Both the position numbers and the translations under genes were made by a program. Below are positions 53,843-62,545 of a stretch of 64,000 nt of DNA, piece after piece. How positions within the stretch are numbered: position 1 is the first letter of the stretch; each line of letters starts with the position of its first letter. The notes beneath the pieces are model-generated. The model worked only from the letters and a program-made list of their open reading frames with translations, was not told the origin of the DNA and did no database searches. Source of the stretch: Roseivirga sp. 4D4 (GTDB lineage: Bacteria; Bacteroidota; Bacteroidia; Cytophagales; Cyclobacteriaceae); the NCBI RefSeq assembly GCF_001747095.1, contig NZ_MDGP01000001.1:2401001-2465000 (forward strand). Reading direction: 5' to 3'.

Positions 53843-54781
53843 CTACCCTCTCCGAATATAGATATTCCCATTTCGCGTCTTCATGGTTACTTCAGCTCCA
53901 CCTCCATTAAGGTCACCTTGCACCCAATTCTCAATCTTTATGGATGTTCCTCCTCTACGTGGGTCTCTATTTCTAGTGGGCTTTGTCTGGATTAGATTGA
54001 AGGATTCGAAATCAGTATAAATTTCCCTATTGGTCTTCATCTTAGTAGAAAACTTAGTACCCCCGGGTACTGTGATATCCACATCTCCATTATAAGTATC
54101 GAAGTTCATCGGTACATCTGCAGTAACCGAGGTAAAGATGGCCTTAACGGCTCCGTTATAAGTAGAAGCTGATGCAGAACCAGAAATATTTGTCATAGTA
54201 ATTGGGCCATTATAACTCTCAAGGTCTAACTCACCATCTACACCTTCAACATCGATATGGCCATTATTATAACTCTCAACCTTCAGATCAAAGTTCTTAG
54301 GTACTTGAATTTCAAAGTCTACCCGATTATTCCAGCCTTCGTTTTCAACTTTGACATTGTTATTCTGTTCAGAAGCTTCGAAGTTAAACCCACCATTGCT
54401 GATCAATCGCATACCATTCTTGTCGCTGCTTTTTGACACTTTTTTGCCATACCTGATCATCTTGACCTTGACTGTTCTCCCATCATAACCAACAATCTTT
54501 ATTCTTCCATTTCTAGAGTACACTTTAAGCGTACCTCGTTCTCCTGGATTTGTCAATGGTATTTCCACCTCTTGTGTTGACTGCTCCTGCAGCTTCTCAC
54601 TCTTACTATGGTGTGCATCTCCAAAACCAGCCATCACATGTTCTACAGCAGTTTCAGCAATTCGCTCTACGCTGGCCTCGAGTTGGCGCGTATCAACCTT
54701 TACATCTATGTCTTGGGCCAAAGCCGGTTTTATCATAAACCCCGCTATTAAAGCCATCAATATTGTTTTCATATTTTTCAT
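53843..54781 (-). CDS. Secreted DUF4097 beta-repeat protein (second copy)
   Basis: 312 residues with signal peptide (KTILMALIAGFMIKPALA). Right-handed beta-strand repeats of DUF4097 (NGRIKIVGYDGRTVKVKMIR, YNNGHIDVEGVDGELDLESYNGPITMTNISGSASASTYNGAVKAIF, GDVDITVPGGTKF). Related to the DUF4097 protein at 55600 in the same operon. Likely a cell-envelope protein; function unknown. Last gene of the sigma operon. Confidence 0.82.
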   Translation of the reverse strand: MKNMKTILMALIAGFMIKPALAQDIDVKVDTRQLEASVERIAETAVEHVMAGFGDAHHSKSEKLQEQSTQEVEIPLTNPGERGTLKVYSRNGRIKIVGYDGRTVKVKMIRYGKKVSKSSDKNGMRLISNGGFNFEASEQNNNVKVENEGWNNRVDFEIQVPKNFDLKVESYNNGHIDVEGVDGELDLESYNGPITMTNISGSASASTYNGAVKAIFTSVTADVPMNFDTYNGDVDITVPGGTKFSTKMKTNREIYTDFESFNLIQTKPTRNRDPRRGGTSIKIENWVQGDLNGGGAEVTMKTRNGNIYIRRG

Positions 54782-54800
54782 CTCTTAATTCCTTTTTTGA

Positions 54801-55595
54801 TTACATGATTTTATTAACACTCTCACGCAACGTTGTTTTCACTTCCTCAGGAGTGTATTCACCCTCAATAATTTCTTTAAATTCTTTTACAGCCTTAGGC
54901 TCTTGAAGCTCTACCATCAACTCGGCTAAGGCCAATTGCATCAGTGGAGACTCTTGTTTTGAAATGCTGTTTATTAAACCCTCTCTGATGTTTGGATCGT
55001 CAGCATATTCTGCCAAAAGATTCAGTGCTGCCATTCGTACATTAGTACTCTCATCATTGTTAAGGGTTACAAACATGGCATCAGTTACTTCTTTATTTGA
55101 GCTAACCAATTGACTACTCATTTGCACTCCCTTCAATCGCTCGGACACGGACTCCTCTTCCAACATGGCCATTGACATCATCTGCTGCATCTCCGTCATC
55201 TGACTCGATAGGCTCTTTAATTCATTTTGATAGGCCGAACCGGAAAAGCCTCTCCCCAACACTACTCCTATAACGAGTACTGCCATACCAAAGGCTAGTC
55301 TTCCGCTATTTGTACCGAAAAGCACTTGCCAAATACGGTCCAAGCCCCACTCACCTCGGCCATTACTTGCCTGAGCCTTGGCTTCATTCAGCATGGTGTA
55401 GAAGTTTTCGCTCATGGCAGCTGATGGTTCCGGATGATCAGCAGCTGCCATTCGCCCCTGAAGTGCCATGATGGCATCTACCTCTGCCATATCAATGTGA
55501 CCTTCTGCGACATACGTATCGAATTCACGCTGTCTCTCGGCCGTTAGGTTGCCATCGATATAGTCCGTAATTAATGACATATACTGCTCTTCCAT
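54801..55595 (-). CDS. Anti-sigma-like membrane protein with periplasmic HEAT repeats
   Basis: 264 residues from the Met at 55595, just 4 bases past the preceding stop; an upstream Met would overlap that gene by 32 bases. N-terminal cytoplasmic domain (about 1-75) like the zinc-less anti-sigma domain (SLITDYIDGNLTAERQREFDTYV), membrane helix at 98-115 (GRLAFGMAVLVIGVVLG), a coiled-coil stretch and periplasmic HEAT-like repeats at about 165-260 (NDESTNVRMAALNLLAEYADD, LMQLALAELMVELQEPKAVKEF). Presumably binds the ECF sigma factor encoded at the head of the operon. Confidence 0.8.
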   Translation of the reverse strand: MEEQYMSLITDYIDGNLTAERQREFDTYVAEGHIDMAEVDAIMALQGRMAAADHPEPSAAMSENFYTMLNEAKAQASNGRGEWGLDRIWQVLFGTNSGRLAFGMAVLVIGVVLGRGFSGSAYQNELKSLSSQMTEMQQMMSMAMLEEESVSERLKGVQMSSQLVSSNKEVTDAMFVTLNNDESTNVRMAALNLLAEYADDPNIREGLINSISKQESPLMQLALAELMVELQEPKAVKEFKEIIEGEYTPEEVKTTLRESVNKIM

Positions 55596-55599
55596 CTTC

Positions 55600-56478
55600 C
55601 TACTTTTTCTTCTTAATTCTAATGTCTCCATTTAAGGTTTCAAACTCCATCGAAGGACCTCCCTTACCTAATTGGTAACCATTCGAATTTGATATCTTAT
55701 ACATGGTACCGCCTCGCTTTCCAGAGGCTTTGGTCACCTTCGGGGCCAGTTTGGCACTAAAGTCCAAATCGCTGTAAACCTTACCCCACTGTGTCTGGAA
55801 GTTGAATTTCCCGTTAGCATCGTCAGGTGTTTCGATCAGTATGTCTCCATTGACCGTCTCAAAACTGCCAAACTCCTTAGGCATCTTTACATACGATACC
55901 TCAATCACCCCATTGACAGTACCCGCTTTGGTATCTCCTTGAACATTTTCAAGGGTGACATCTCCATTCACGTTGTTAGCATAGATATTGCCTTCCACGT
56001 TTCTGACCTCCAGATCTCCTTTGTTAACTGTAGACACTTTTACACTTATCCCCTTCGGCACACGAATCTTATAATCAAATTGATAATCATATCGTGGACC
56101 TCTTCTATTATTACCATTCCAATTCCAGCCACAGGCCAATGGATCGTCTTTTTCTCTGATGGTTTGATTTGGTGCTTCCATCAGCACTTTCACATAGTCC
56201 TCCCCTTCATCTACCAAGAGTTTTAAATCTTCCATCCCTTGTTTCACATCATCATCTGAACGGCCTTTGATCTGCTTATTCAGTTCCAATTCTATCGTTT
56301 TACCATCATAGGCTTCTACTTCCACCGTTCCATTGATATTGCACAGGCAGAACCAGAAATCGCTGCTTGCCTTTTCCACTTCGAAGCTCTTCTTAATCGT
56401 TTCACTATCTCTTTGACCGAAGAGCGTAGTGCTAGAAATTGCCAGCAAAACCAATATGTTCATTAAGTTTTTCATCAT
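55600..56478 (-). CDS. Secreted DUF4097 beta-repeat protein (first copy)
   Basis: 292 residues with signal peptide (LMNILVLLAISSTTLFGQ). DUF4097 repeats: NGTVEVEAYDGKTIELELN, VRNVEGNIYANNVNGDVTLENVQGDTKAGTVNGVIEVSYV, FETVNGDILIETPDDANG. Between sigma factor and anti-sigma gene. The two DUF4097 copies differ mainly in the repeat region. Envelope-localised, function unknown. Confidence 0.82.
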   Translation of the reverse strand: MMKNLMNILVLLAISSTTLFGQRDSETIKKSFEVEKASSDFWFCLCNINGTVEVEAYDGKTIELELNKQIKGRSDDDVKQGMEDLKLLVDEGEDYVKVLMEAPNQTIREKDDPLACGWNWNGNNRRGPRYDYQFDYKIRVPKGISVKVSTVNKGDLEVRNVEGNIYANNVNGDVTLENVQGDTKAGTVNGVIEVSYVKMPKEFGSFETVNGDILIETPDDANGKFNFQTQWGKVYSDLDFSAKLAPKVTKASGKRGGTMYKISNSNGYQLGKGGPSMEFETLNGDIRIKKKK

Positions 56479-56487
56479 TCGTTGTTT

Positions 56488-57057
56488 TTAAGTTCCCTGT
56501 GAATTCACAACTTCCAACTTCTCGTATTGAACTTTTAAGTCCTTAAGGGCCCGAAAGATTCTAACCTTGACTGCGCTTTCAGTGATGTCAAGTACCTCAG
56601 CTATATCCTGATACTTCATACCCTGATATTTACTTAGTACTAAGACTTCTCTTTTTTCTGCCGATAGCCTGTTCATAGCCAACTGCAGCATGTCAAGTTG
56701 TTCTTCCTTGATCCTCTTCTCTTCTGCATTGAACTCATCTCTGAAGTATTTATCTGTCACTTCCGGATCTTCCTTGTAGCCCATCTTCTTTTGCTTTTTA
56801 TAATGATCGGCAAAAAGATTTCTGGCCATGTGGTACATCCAAGTGGTGAACTTGCCATCCCCCTTATAGGTATGGCTGTACTTCATTATTCTCACAAACA
56901 CATTCTGCACAAGATCCTCGCTAATAGCGCTATCAGCGGTCAAGCGATAAAAGAACCCGTAAAGGGGTCTATTGTGTCGCTCGAAAAGCAAACCAAGTTG
57001 ATCAAGTTGACCAGCTTTAACCTTGAGCATTAATGTGTTGTCTGAGAGTGAATCCAA
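56488..57057 (-). CDS. ECF RNA polymerase sigma factor
   Basis: 189 residues. Region 2 (about 20-85: FERHNRPLYGFFYRLTADSA, ISEDLVQNVFVRIMKYS, FTTWMYHMARNLFADHYKK) and region 4 (about 125-175: MNRLSAEKREVLVLSKYQGM, YQDIAEVLDITESAVKVRIFRALKDLK) are clear. Head of an operon sigma - DUF4097 - HEAT anti-sigma - DUF4097. A stress sigma for the envelope is likely. A possible autoregulated promoter is upstream at 57105. Confidence 0.92.
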   Translation of the reverse strand: MDSLSDNTLMLKVKAGQLDQLGLLFERHNRPLYGFFYRLTADSAISEDLVQNVFVRIMKYSHTYKGDGKFTTWMYHMARNLFADHYKKQKKMGYKEDPEVTDKYFRDEFNAEEKRIKEEQLDMLQLAMNRLSAEKREVLVLSKYQGMKYQDIAEVLDITESAVKVRIFRALKDLKVQYEKLEVVNSQGT

Positions 57058-57104
57058 TGTTTTGTTTTGAGAATTCAGTGGGGGAAACTCTGGGTTTTCC
57101 GAAT

Positions 57105-57111
57105 GGTTACA
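57105..57111 (-). promoter_or_regulatory. Candidate ECF -35 element
   Basis: On the minus strand TGTAACC, 48 bases upstream of the sigma start, with GTAAC repeated 16 bases further upstream. ECF promoters in this phylum often begin with TGTAAC; no -10 is certain. Confidence 0.3.
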
Positions 57112-57188
57112 GGGGAAGTTACTTTTTTTCCTTGAATTTTTTTCAGCACTGAAAATCAGACCTTTGAGGCCAAAACCTTAACCTTATG

Positions 57189-57239
57189 TAGGTACCCGTA
57201 TTTGTTTTTCAATTGGTAAACCTTAAATTGAAGTACCTA
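57189..57239 (+). promoter_or_regulatory. Compound hairpin in leader of small-peptide gene
   Basis: Outer arms TAGGTAC / GTACCTA (7 bp), inner arms TTCAATT / AATTGAA (7 bp) and GGT-AA-ACC at the tip. It lies 31 bases upstream of the 57-residue gene and could be a leader structure or operator. Confidence 0.45.
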
Positions 57240-57270
57240 TCAGACCAATAACCCAATTTCAATTACCCCA

Positions 57271-57444
57271 ATGGAATTAACAAAAGAACAATTAGAAGTA
57301 CAGATTGCCGAATTGAACAGCAAACTAACCGGTGACATGTTTAGCGACATGGACATCAAAGACGAAATCCACAACCTGACCATGAAGCTTAATGGTGTTA
57401 AGCCAATGGACTCTCACTTTGATTGTGTAGGTTGCGGTAGTTAA
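57271..57444 (+). CDS. 57-residue peptide with Cys-x2-Cys tail
   Basis: A short gene (MELTKEQLEVQIAEL... ending DSHFDCVGCGS). N-terminal 45 residues are charged and helical (TKEQLEVQIAELNSKLTGD), followed by a short tail FDCVGCGS with two cysteines at 52 and 55. No signal peptide or membrane segment. Its stop lies 2 bases before the next start, so it is translated together with the MBL-fold lipoprotein. Codon use and sequence character look coding (no Leu-rich noise). Candidates: a metal-binding small protein or a RiPP-like leader-plus-core precursor. No modification enzyme other than the hydrolase is nearby, so the RiPP idea is speculative. Confidence 0.72.
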   Translation: MELTKEQLEVQIAELNSKLTGDMFSDMDIKDEIHNLTMKLNGVKPMDSHFDCVGCGS

Positions 57445-57446
57445 TA

Positions 57447-58421
57447 ATGAAGAAAGCACCTTTTTCAACCTTAAACTTAGAGCCGATTGTGGCTCTTTTT
57501 TTATTCTTATTGGTAGGCGCCTGTCAAACTGATAAGGAATATGTGGGCATGACCATACCGACAGATCAACCCTACCTCATAGTGCTCGGTGTTGCACAAG
57601 ATGCCGGTTACCCTCAAGCAGGTCAACAGGAAGAATGGAAATTGATTAAAGAGGGAAAGGCCAGAAAAACTTACGCTGTATCTCTCGGCTTAATAGACCC
57701 CTTGAACAATCAACGTTGGTTGTTCGAAGCTACTCCCGATTTTAAGGAGCAGCTTCAGCTGATGGATCAGGTATCAAGTACTGATAACTACCCTTACGAT
57801 GGGATATTTTTAACGCACGCCCATATGGGACATTATACAGGATTAATGCATATGGGCAGAGAAGCAATGGGGACTCAGAAAACACCGGTGTATGCGATGC
57901 CAAAAATGCATGAATACTTAAGCACAAATGGACCCTGGAGTCAATTAGTTTCTTTAGGAAATATCGACCTAAAATCAATAACGAATCAAGAGCCCACTAC
58001 CATCGGATCGTTCAAAGTAACTCCTTATCAAGTACCTCATCGTGATGAATTCAGTGAAACGGTTGGCTTTAAAGTAGAATCGAATGGCAAGTCTATCCTA
58101 TTCATTCCAGATATTGACAAATGGGAGAAGTGGGACTTAGATATTCTTGACATGATTCGGTCCGTAGACGCGGCCTTGCTAGATGCTTCATTCTTTAAAA
58201 ATGGAGAAATCCCTGGCCGAGATATGAGCGAAATACCCCATCCTTTTGTCGAAGAAAGCATGAAACTCTTTGAAAACCTTTCAACAGAAGATAAAGCCAA
58301 AGTTCATTTTATTCATTTCAACCATACCAACCCACTTCTTTTCAGCAACAGTCCGGAGCACCAGTCAGTCTTAGATGCTGGGTATAAGGTGGCCAGAGAA
58401 GGGCAAGTCTTTACTTTCTAA
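57447..58421 (+). CDS. MBL-fold (PqqB-like) metallo-hydrolase lipoprotein
   Basis: 324 residues. Lipoprotein signal with lipobox LVGAC (Cys26). The opening LIVLGVAQDAGYPQAGQ resembles the start of PqqB. Metal motif HAHMGH (His124, 126, 129): the Asp of the standard HxHxDH is Gly128. Further His in VPHRDE and HFIHFNHTNP. No other pqq genes are present, so it is not PQQ synthesis. Located in the periplasm or outer membrane. The 57-residue peptide gene immediately upstream is its operon partner. Confidence 0.85.
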   Translation: MKKAPFSTLNLEPIVALFLFLLVGACQTDKEYVGMTIPTDQPYLIVLGVAQDAGYPQAGQQEEWKLIKEGKARKTYAVSLGLIDPLNNQRWLFEATPDFKEQLQLMDQVSSTDNYPYDGIFLTHAHMGHYTGLMHMGREAMGTQKTPVYAMPKMHEYLSTNGPWSQLVSLGNIDLKSITNQEPTTIGSFKVTPYQVPHRDEFSETVGFKVESNGKSILFIPDIDKWEKWDLDILDMIRSVDAALLDASFFKNGEIPGRDMSEIPHPFVEESMKLFENLSTEDKAKVHFIHFNHTNPLLFSNSPEHQSVLDAGYKVAREGQVFTF

Positions 58422-58569
58422 GCTTCTGTTCCCATTATTAGAATTAAAGTCAGATTTGAGAATCTAATTCATGCCTATTTTGTATAAATGCTTCCTTTAA
58501 GGCCTCTGGACGCACTTTACACTAAGGCATAGCACTTGCATCATTGGCTTGAACTAAAACAAGCTAATT

Positions 58570-59394
58570 ATGGATATCGATTTCGAAAAATATTACGATC
58601 AGGGAGTTGAGCTGATCATGCAACGTGGCCCAAAAATTATACTGGCCATTCTGGTTTTAATTATTGGTCTCAGGCTAATAAAATTCGCAGTCAAACTTAT
58701 TAACAAAGGATTCGAGGCCCGCAACATTGACGTTACGCTTCGTCCATTTATCTCAAACCTCATTAACTGGATTTTAAAGGTCCTATTGATTGTGACCGTT
58801 GCCGATATGATCGGTATAGAGAATACGTCATTTGTCGCAATCATTGGAGCTGCTGGTCTTGCGGTAGGCTTTGCACTTCAGGGAACACTGGCCAACTTCG
58901 CAGGTGGTGTACTCATCCTTATATTCAAACCCTTTAAAGTAGGAGACCTTATTGAAGGCCAAGGCCATCTGGGTGTGGTAGAAGAGATCGAGATCTTCGT
59001 GACTAAAATTCTAACTCCTGATAATCGGTTAGTCATTATTCCTAACGGATCATTGTCCAACGGAAGTTTAAAGAACCTCACTGCAAAGGACAGTGTAAGG
59101 GTAGACCTTACCATTGGCATCGCCTATGATGAGGATGTAAAACTTGCCAGAACACTCCTAGTGGAAGTAATGAAGAACCATGAGAAGGTTGTAGCCGAAC
59201 CAGCTCCATTTGTGGGTGTTGCAGAGCTGGCCGACAGTGCCATTAACCTAGCCGTTCGTCCATGGTGTAACCCAGCTGATTATTGGGATGTCTACTTCGA
59301 TATTTTAGAAGGCTCCAAAGATGCGCTGGACAAAGCAGGCATTACTATTCCTTTCCCTCAGAGAGATGTGCACTTGTACCAGCATAATGAATAA
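58570..59394 (+). CDS. Small-conductance mechanosensitive channel (MscS)
   Basis: 274 residues, minimal MscS. Membrane helices at about 20-45, 60-80 and 88-118; the pore helix and beta domain are AAGLAVGFALQGTLANFAGG, GVLILIFKPFKVGDLIEGQG, VIIPNGSLSNGSLKNLTA. Opens on membrane tension to release solutes during osmotic downshift. Own terminator at 59421. The gene before is the MBL lipoprotein, unrelated. Confidence 0.92.
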   Translation: MDIDFEKYYDQGVELIMQRGPKIILAILVLIIGLRLIKFAVKLINKGFEARNIDVTLRPFISNLINWILKVLLIVTVADMIGIENTSFVAIIGAAGLAVGFALQGTLANFAGGVLILIFKPFKVGDLIEGQGHLGVVEEIEIFVTKILTPDNRLVIIPNGSLSNGSLKNLTAKDSVRVDLTIGIAYDEDVKLARTLLVEVMKNHEKVVAEPAPFVGVAELADSAINLAVRPWCNPADYWDVYFDILEGSKDALDKAGITIPFPQRDVHLYQHNE

Positions 59395-59420
59395 TTAAAG
59401 CATATTAACACCCCGATTGG

Positions 59421-59455
59421 GCCTCTTCTTAATTATTAGGAAGGGGCTTTTTTTT
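59421..59455 (+). terminator. Terminator after mscS
   Basis: Stem GCCTCTTC / GAAGGGGC (8 bp, one wobble) with an 11-base loop and eight T. Confidence 0.85.
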
Positions 59456-59565
59456 ACCCTTTATCTATGGTAATCAATAATTCATAAAAAATAAAATATA
59501 CTCTCACTAATTATAATTATATTTTACAATCATAAATTATCAGTCAAATAGAAAATAGACTCACT

Positions 59566-61224
59566 ATGAAAAAGGCAGCATTCATAATTATTGGCACCCT
59601 CTGCACCGTTGGCGCATTAGCCCAAACCAATACTTTTCCGACTACGGGAAATGTTGGTATAGGGACCATTACACCAGGTTATAAACTACATGTAACCGGT
59701 ACCGGCTACTTTTCGGATATCTTAAAACTCGCAAACAATAAGTCTATTAGCTGGGCAGGTACCACTTATGCCTCCATAAGAAACGAAGGCACTTATATGA
59801 AATATGGTGCAACCAGTGGTCATTATTTCGATGTAGGAGGAACAAGATATATGTCCATCCTAAGTGGTGGTAATGTGGGCATTGGTACTACTTCACCACA
59901 AATGCCCCTACATGTAGTAGCAAGTAATAATGGAAACGATGTTGTTACTTTTGAGAGTACTGATGGAATTGCAAACATTTATATTAAAGATAATCTCGGC
60001 CGTTCACGGATCCTTCATGTAGGTGATCAATTAAAGTTAAGGGCTAATGATACAGCTGACCATTTTATAATTGATGGAGGCAACAATAATATTCAATTCA
60101 ATTCGGATGCTCTTTTTATAGATGGAAGTACAAGTAATGTTGGCATCGGCACCATTTCTCCACTATCAAAACTACAGGTTAGTTTGACATCAAATGAGCC
60201 ATTGTCCTCTGCCGTTATGGGGAATTCTGGCCTGGTTGTTAATGGCAGGGATGGTAATTTTGACCTATTATCCTTTGACGATAATTCGACCGTTTCGAAC
60301 AACATAAGTTTTGGCAGGTACAATGAATCTACTGGCGCACTCATACACAAGTTTGGAATCACTTCATGGGCCAATACAGGAATTACCGGAAGTAATTCTG
60401 GTGACAAGCTGTCCTTCAGTTATGGGGTAAACAAAGACATTTGGACCAATTCTAACTTGATGGTCCTAGATGCCAACGGAAATGTAGGTATAGGTGCTGA
60501 CTCACCAGGTTATCGAGTTGATGTAGTTGGTCAGTACTCATCCAATTATTTTGACTCTCAGCTACACCTTCATACCACAAATAATACTTATGGAATGTTT
60601 CTAGGTAGTCATTCAGCCAACTATGGAGTTATCTCACAAGGAGGCCACTATTATTCCGCAGGAAGTTTTACAGCCAGAAGTAATTACAGTAGTGGCATTG
60701 TCCAAAATAATGGTTACATCCACTTATTCTCAAATTCAGGACTTGCTTCGGGAAATACTTTTACACCGGAATTCAGAATGACAGTTTCCAACAATGGCAA
60801 TATTGGAGTTGGCACAACAACCCCAGGGGAAAAACTAGAAGTCAATGGTAATGCATTGATTGATGGGGAGCTCTACTCTAAAAAGGTGAAGGTAAGTGTT
60901 AACCCTGGCAACTGGCCGGATTATGTTTTTGCTTCGAGTTACGAGCTCAGAGCTTTGAGTGAATTAGAGGCGTTTATCAAAACCAACCACCACCTACCTG
61001 AAGTCCCCTCAACTGAACAAGTAGAAAAAGAAGGGTTAGACCTAGGGAATATGGATGCTGCCCTACTGAAGAAGGTGGAGGAGTTGACGCTTTACGTGTT
61101 AGAGTTGGAAGCTGGAAGAAAAAAGTTAGAAGTCCAAAACTCAAAGCTAAGAACGAATAACCAAGCACTCGAAAACACACTTAATGAGGTCATCGAGAGA
61201 CTAGAAAAGCTTGAAAAAAAGTAG
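59566..61224 (+). CDS. Secreted tail-fibre-like repeat protein (paralogue 2)
   Basis: 552 residues with signal (MKKAAFIIIGTLCTVGALAQ). Multiple GNVGIGT-type repeats (GNVGIGTITPGYKL, GNVGIGTTSPQMPL, SNVGIGTISPLSKL, GNVGIGADSPGYRV, GNIGVGTTTPGEKL). C-terminal segment KVKVSVNPGNWPDYVFASSYELRALSELEAF is shared almost base for base with the next gene, and with 44529 at protein level, then a long coiled coil. It lies 36 bases upstream of 61261 in tandem. Function: likely surface fibre; unknown ligand. Confidence 0.82.
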   Translation: MKKAAFIIIGTLCTVGALAQTNTFPTTGNVGIGTITPGYKLHVTGTGYFSDILKLANNKSISWAGTTYASIRNEGTYMKYGATSGHYFDVGGTRYMSILSGGNVGIGTTSPQMPLHVVASNNGNDVVTFESTDGIANIYIKDNLGRSRILHVGDQLKLRANDTADHFIIDGGNNNIQFNSDALFIDGSTSNVGIGTISPLSKLQVSLTSNEPLSSAVMGNSGLVVNGRDGNFDLLSFDDNSTVSNNISFGRYNESTGALIHKFGITSWANTGITGSNSGDKLSFSYGVNKDIWTNSNLMVLDANGNVGIGADSPGYRVDVVGQYSSNYFDSQLHLHTTNNTYGMFLGSHSANYGVISQGGHYYSAGSFTARSNYSSGIVQNNGYIHLFSNSGLASGNTFTPEFRMTVSNNGNIGVGTTTPGEKLEVNGNALIDGELYSKKVKVSVNPGNWPDYVFASSYELRALSELEAFIKTNHHLPEVPSTEQVEKEGLDLGNMDAALLKKVEELTLYVLELEAGRKKLEVQNSKLRTNNQALENTLNEVIERLEKLEKK

Positions 61225-61260
61225 TCCTTCTCTCATTTCAAACTATCAAATCTATTCATC

Positions 61261-62433
61261 ATGAAAAAAATAGCATACACTTTACTTATCCTCGTGCTCT
61301 ATACCAGCGCTTTTTCACAGACCTATACGCAAACAGTTAGGATCGAGCCCAGTGTCTATGGCCCAAAACTCATATTGAATGATGTAAATCAAAGCAACAA
61401 AGTGCCCATTGAATTTAGGGTAAATGATGTCATTAAATGGGAGTTTGGACAAAGGCCTGTTGGACAAAATCATGACTTAGCACTTTGGCGATATAACGGT
61501 AGCTACACCAGAGTCATGACTTGGGATCAATTGAATGGTAATGTTGGGATTGGCACAGATTCTCCTAATGATCGCCTAAGTGTAGTAGGTCAAAACGTGA
61601 GCTTCCTCAGTAATACGACCTACAACACCATGAAGTTTGGAAGAAATTCCACCGAACGGCTTCAATTTCAAGTGGAAGACAACAACGCATATCTTGAATA
61701 TTTTCAGGACAGTGATAATAATGGTGCTCACATTTTTCATATCAGGAATAGAGCAGATGGATCATCCCCAGATAACGATATCCGTTTTTCAACAGGTGGC
61801 CAGCAAAGACTTTCCATTAAAGACAATGGCAATGTAGGTATTGGCACCACTACCCCAGGAGAAAAACTAGAAGTCAATGGTAATACTAAAATTGATGGTG
61901 ATTTGTATCAGGTGGGTCAAGCTAGAATGACAACAGGTTCAAACTTTCTTCGAGTCACTGCGGACAATGATGCCCCTATCAGAGTGAAATCAAATGACGG
62001 ATGGGTAGGTATCGGCTTTGAAGACCCTGCTGGTTCAAGCTATATTTATTTCGAAGGGAATAAAAATCAATTTCACATTCAGTCAAAAGCAAAAATTTCT
62101 GGAGATGCAATTGTTAATGGTGATGTCGAAGCTATGAAAGTAAAAGTCAGTGTAAACCCCGGCAACTGGCCAGATTATGTCTTTGCTTCGAGTTACGAGC
62201 TCAGAGCTTTAAGTGAGGTGGAGGATTTCGTCAAGAAGAATGGTCACCTACCTGAAGTGCCCTCAGCTGAGAAGGTAGAAAAGGAAGGGCTCGATTTAGG
62301 AAATATGGATGCTACGCTACTGAAGAAGGTGGAAGAGCTGACGCTTTATATGATTGATATGAAGAAGGAGATTGAGGTTTTGAAGGAGGAGAATAAGAGA
62401 CTAAGTAATGAAGTAAAGAAAGTGAAGAAGTGA
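61261..62433 (+). CDS. Secreted tail-fibre-like repeat protein (paralogue 3)
   Basis: 390 residues with signal (MKKIAYTLLILVLYTSAFSQ). Fewer repeats (GNVGIGTDSPNDRL, GNVGIGTTTPGEKL), a distinct N-terminal third, and the same C-terminal anchor/coiled-coil module. The repeat-C-terminal joint GTTTPGEKLEVNGN is identical to the preceding gene, pointing to recent duplication or gene conversion. Likely co-transcribed with 59566. Confidence 0.82.
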   Translation: MKKIAYTLLILVLYTSAFSQTYTQTVRIEPSVYGPKLILNDVNQSNKVPIEFRVNDVIKWEFGQRPVGQNHDLALWRYNGSYTRVMTWDQLNGNVGIGTDSPNDRLSVVGQNVSFLSNTTYNTMKFGRNSTERLQFQVEDNNAYLEYFQDSDNNGAHIFHIRNRADGSSPDNDIRFSTGGQQRLSIKDNGNVGIGTTTPGEKLEVNGNTKIDGDLYQVGQARMTTGSNFLRVTADNDAPIRVKSNDGWVGIGFEDPAGSSYIYFEGNKNQFHIQSKAKISGDAIVNGDVEAMKVKVSVNPGNWPDYVFASSYELRALSEVEDFVKKNGHLPEVPSAEKVEKEGLDLGNMDATLLKKVEELTLYMIDMKKEIEVLKEENKRLSNEVKKVKK

Positions 62434-62438
62434 TTTTT

Positions 62439-62537
62439 CGTCATTGCGAGGACATGGGACGAAGCAATCTCCAACTAGCTTGCTGAGACCTGATTTGGAG
62501 ATTCCTTCGTCAGGCTATCGTCTTTCTCGGAATGACG
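62439..62537. repeat. Bacteroidota intergenic palindromic repeat, copy 2
   Basis: Begins CGTCATTGCGAG and ends CTCGGAATGACG; interior GGAGATTCCTTCG identical to copy 1 at 7679. Lies between the third tail-fibre gene and tsf. Confidence 0.85.
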
Positions 62538-62545
62538 TTTATTCA

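Noticed and set aside
57447..58421. PQQ biosynthesis
   Set aside because: Only the N-terminus resembles PqqB; no pqqA, C, D or E genes, and the small peptide lacks PqqA's Glu-x3-Tyr core.
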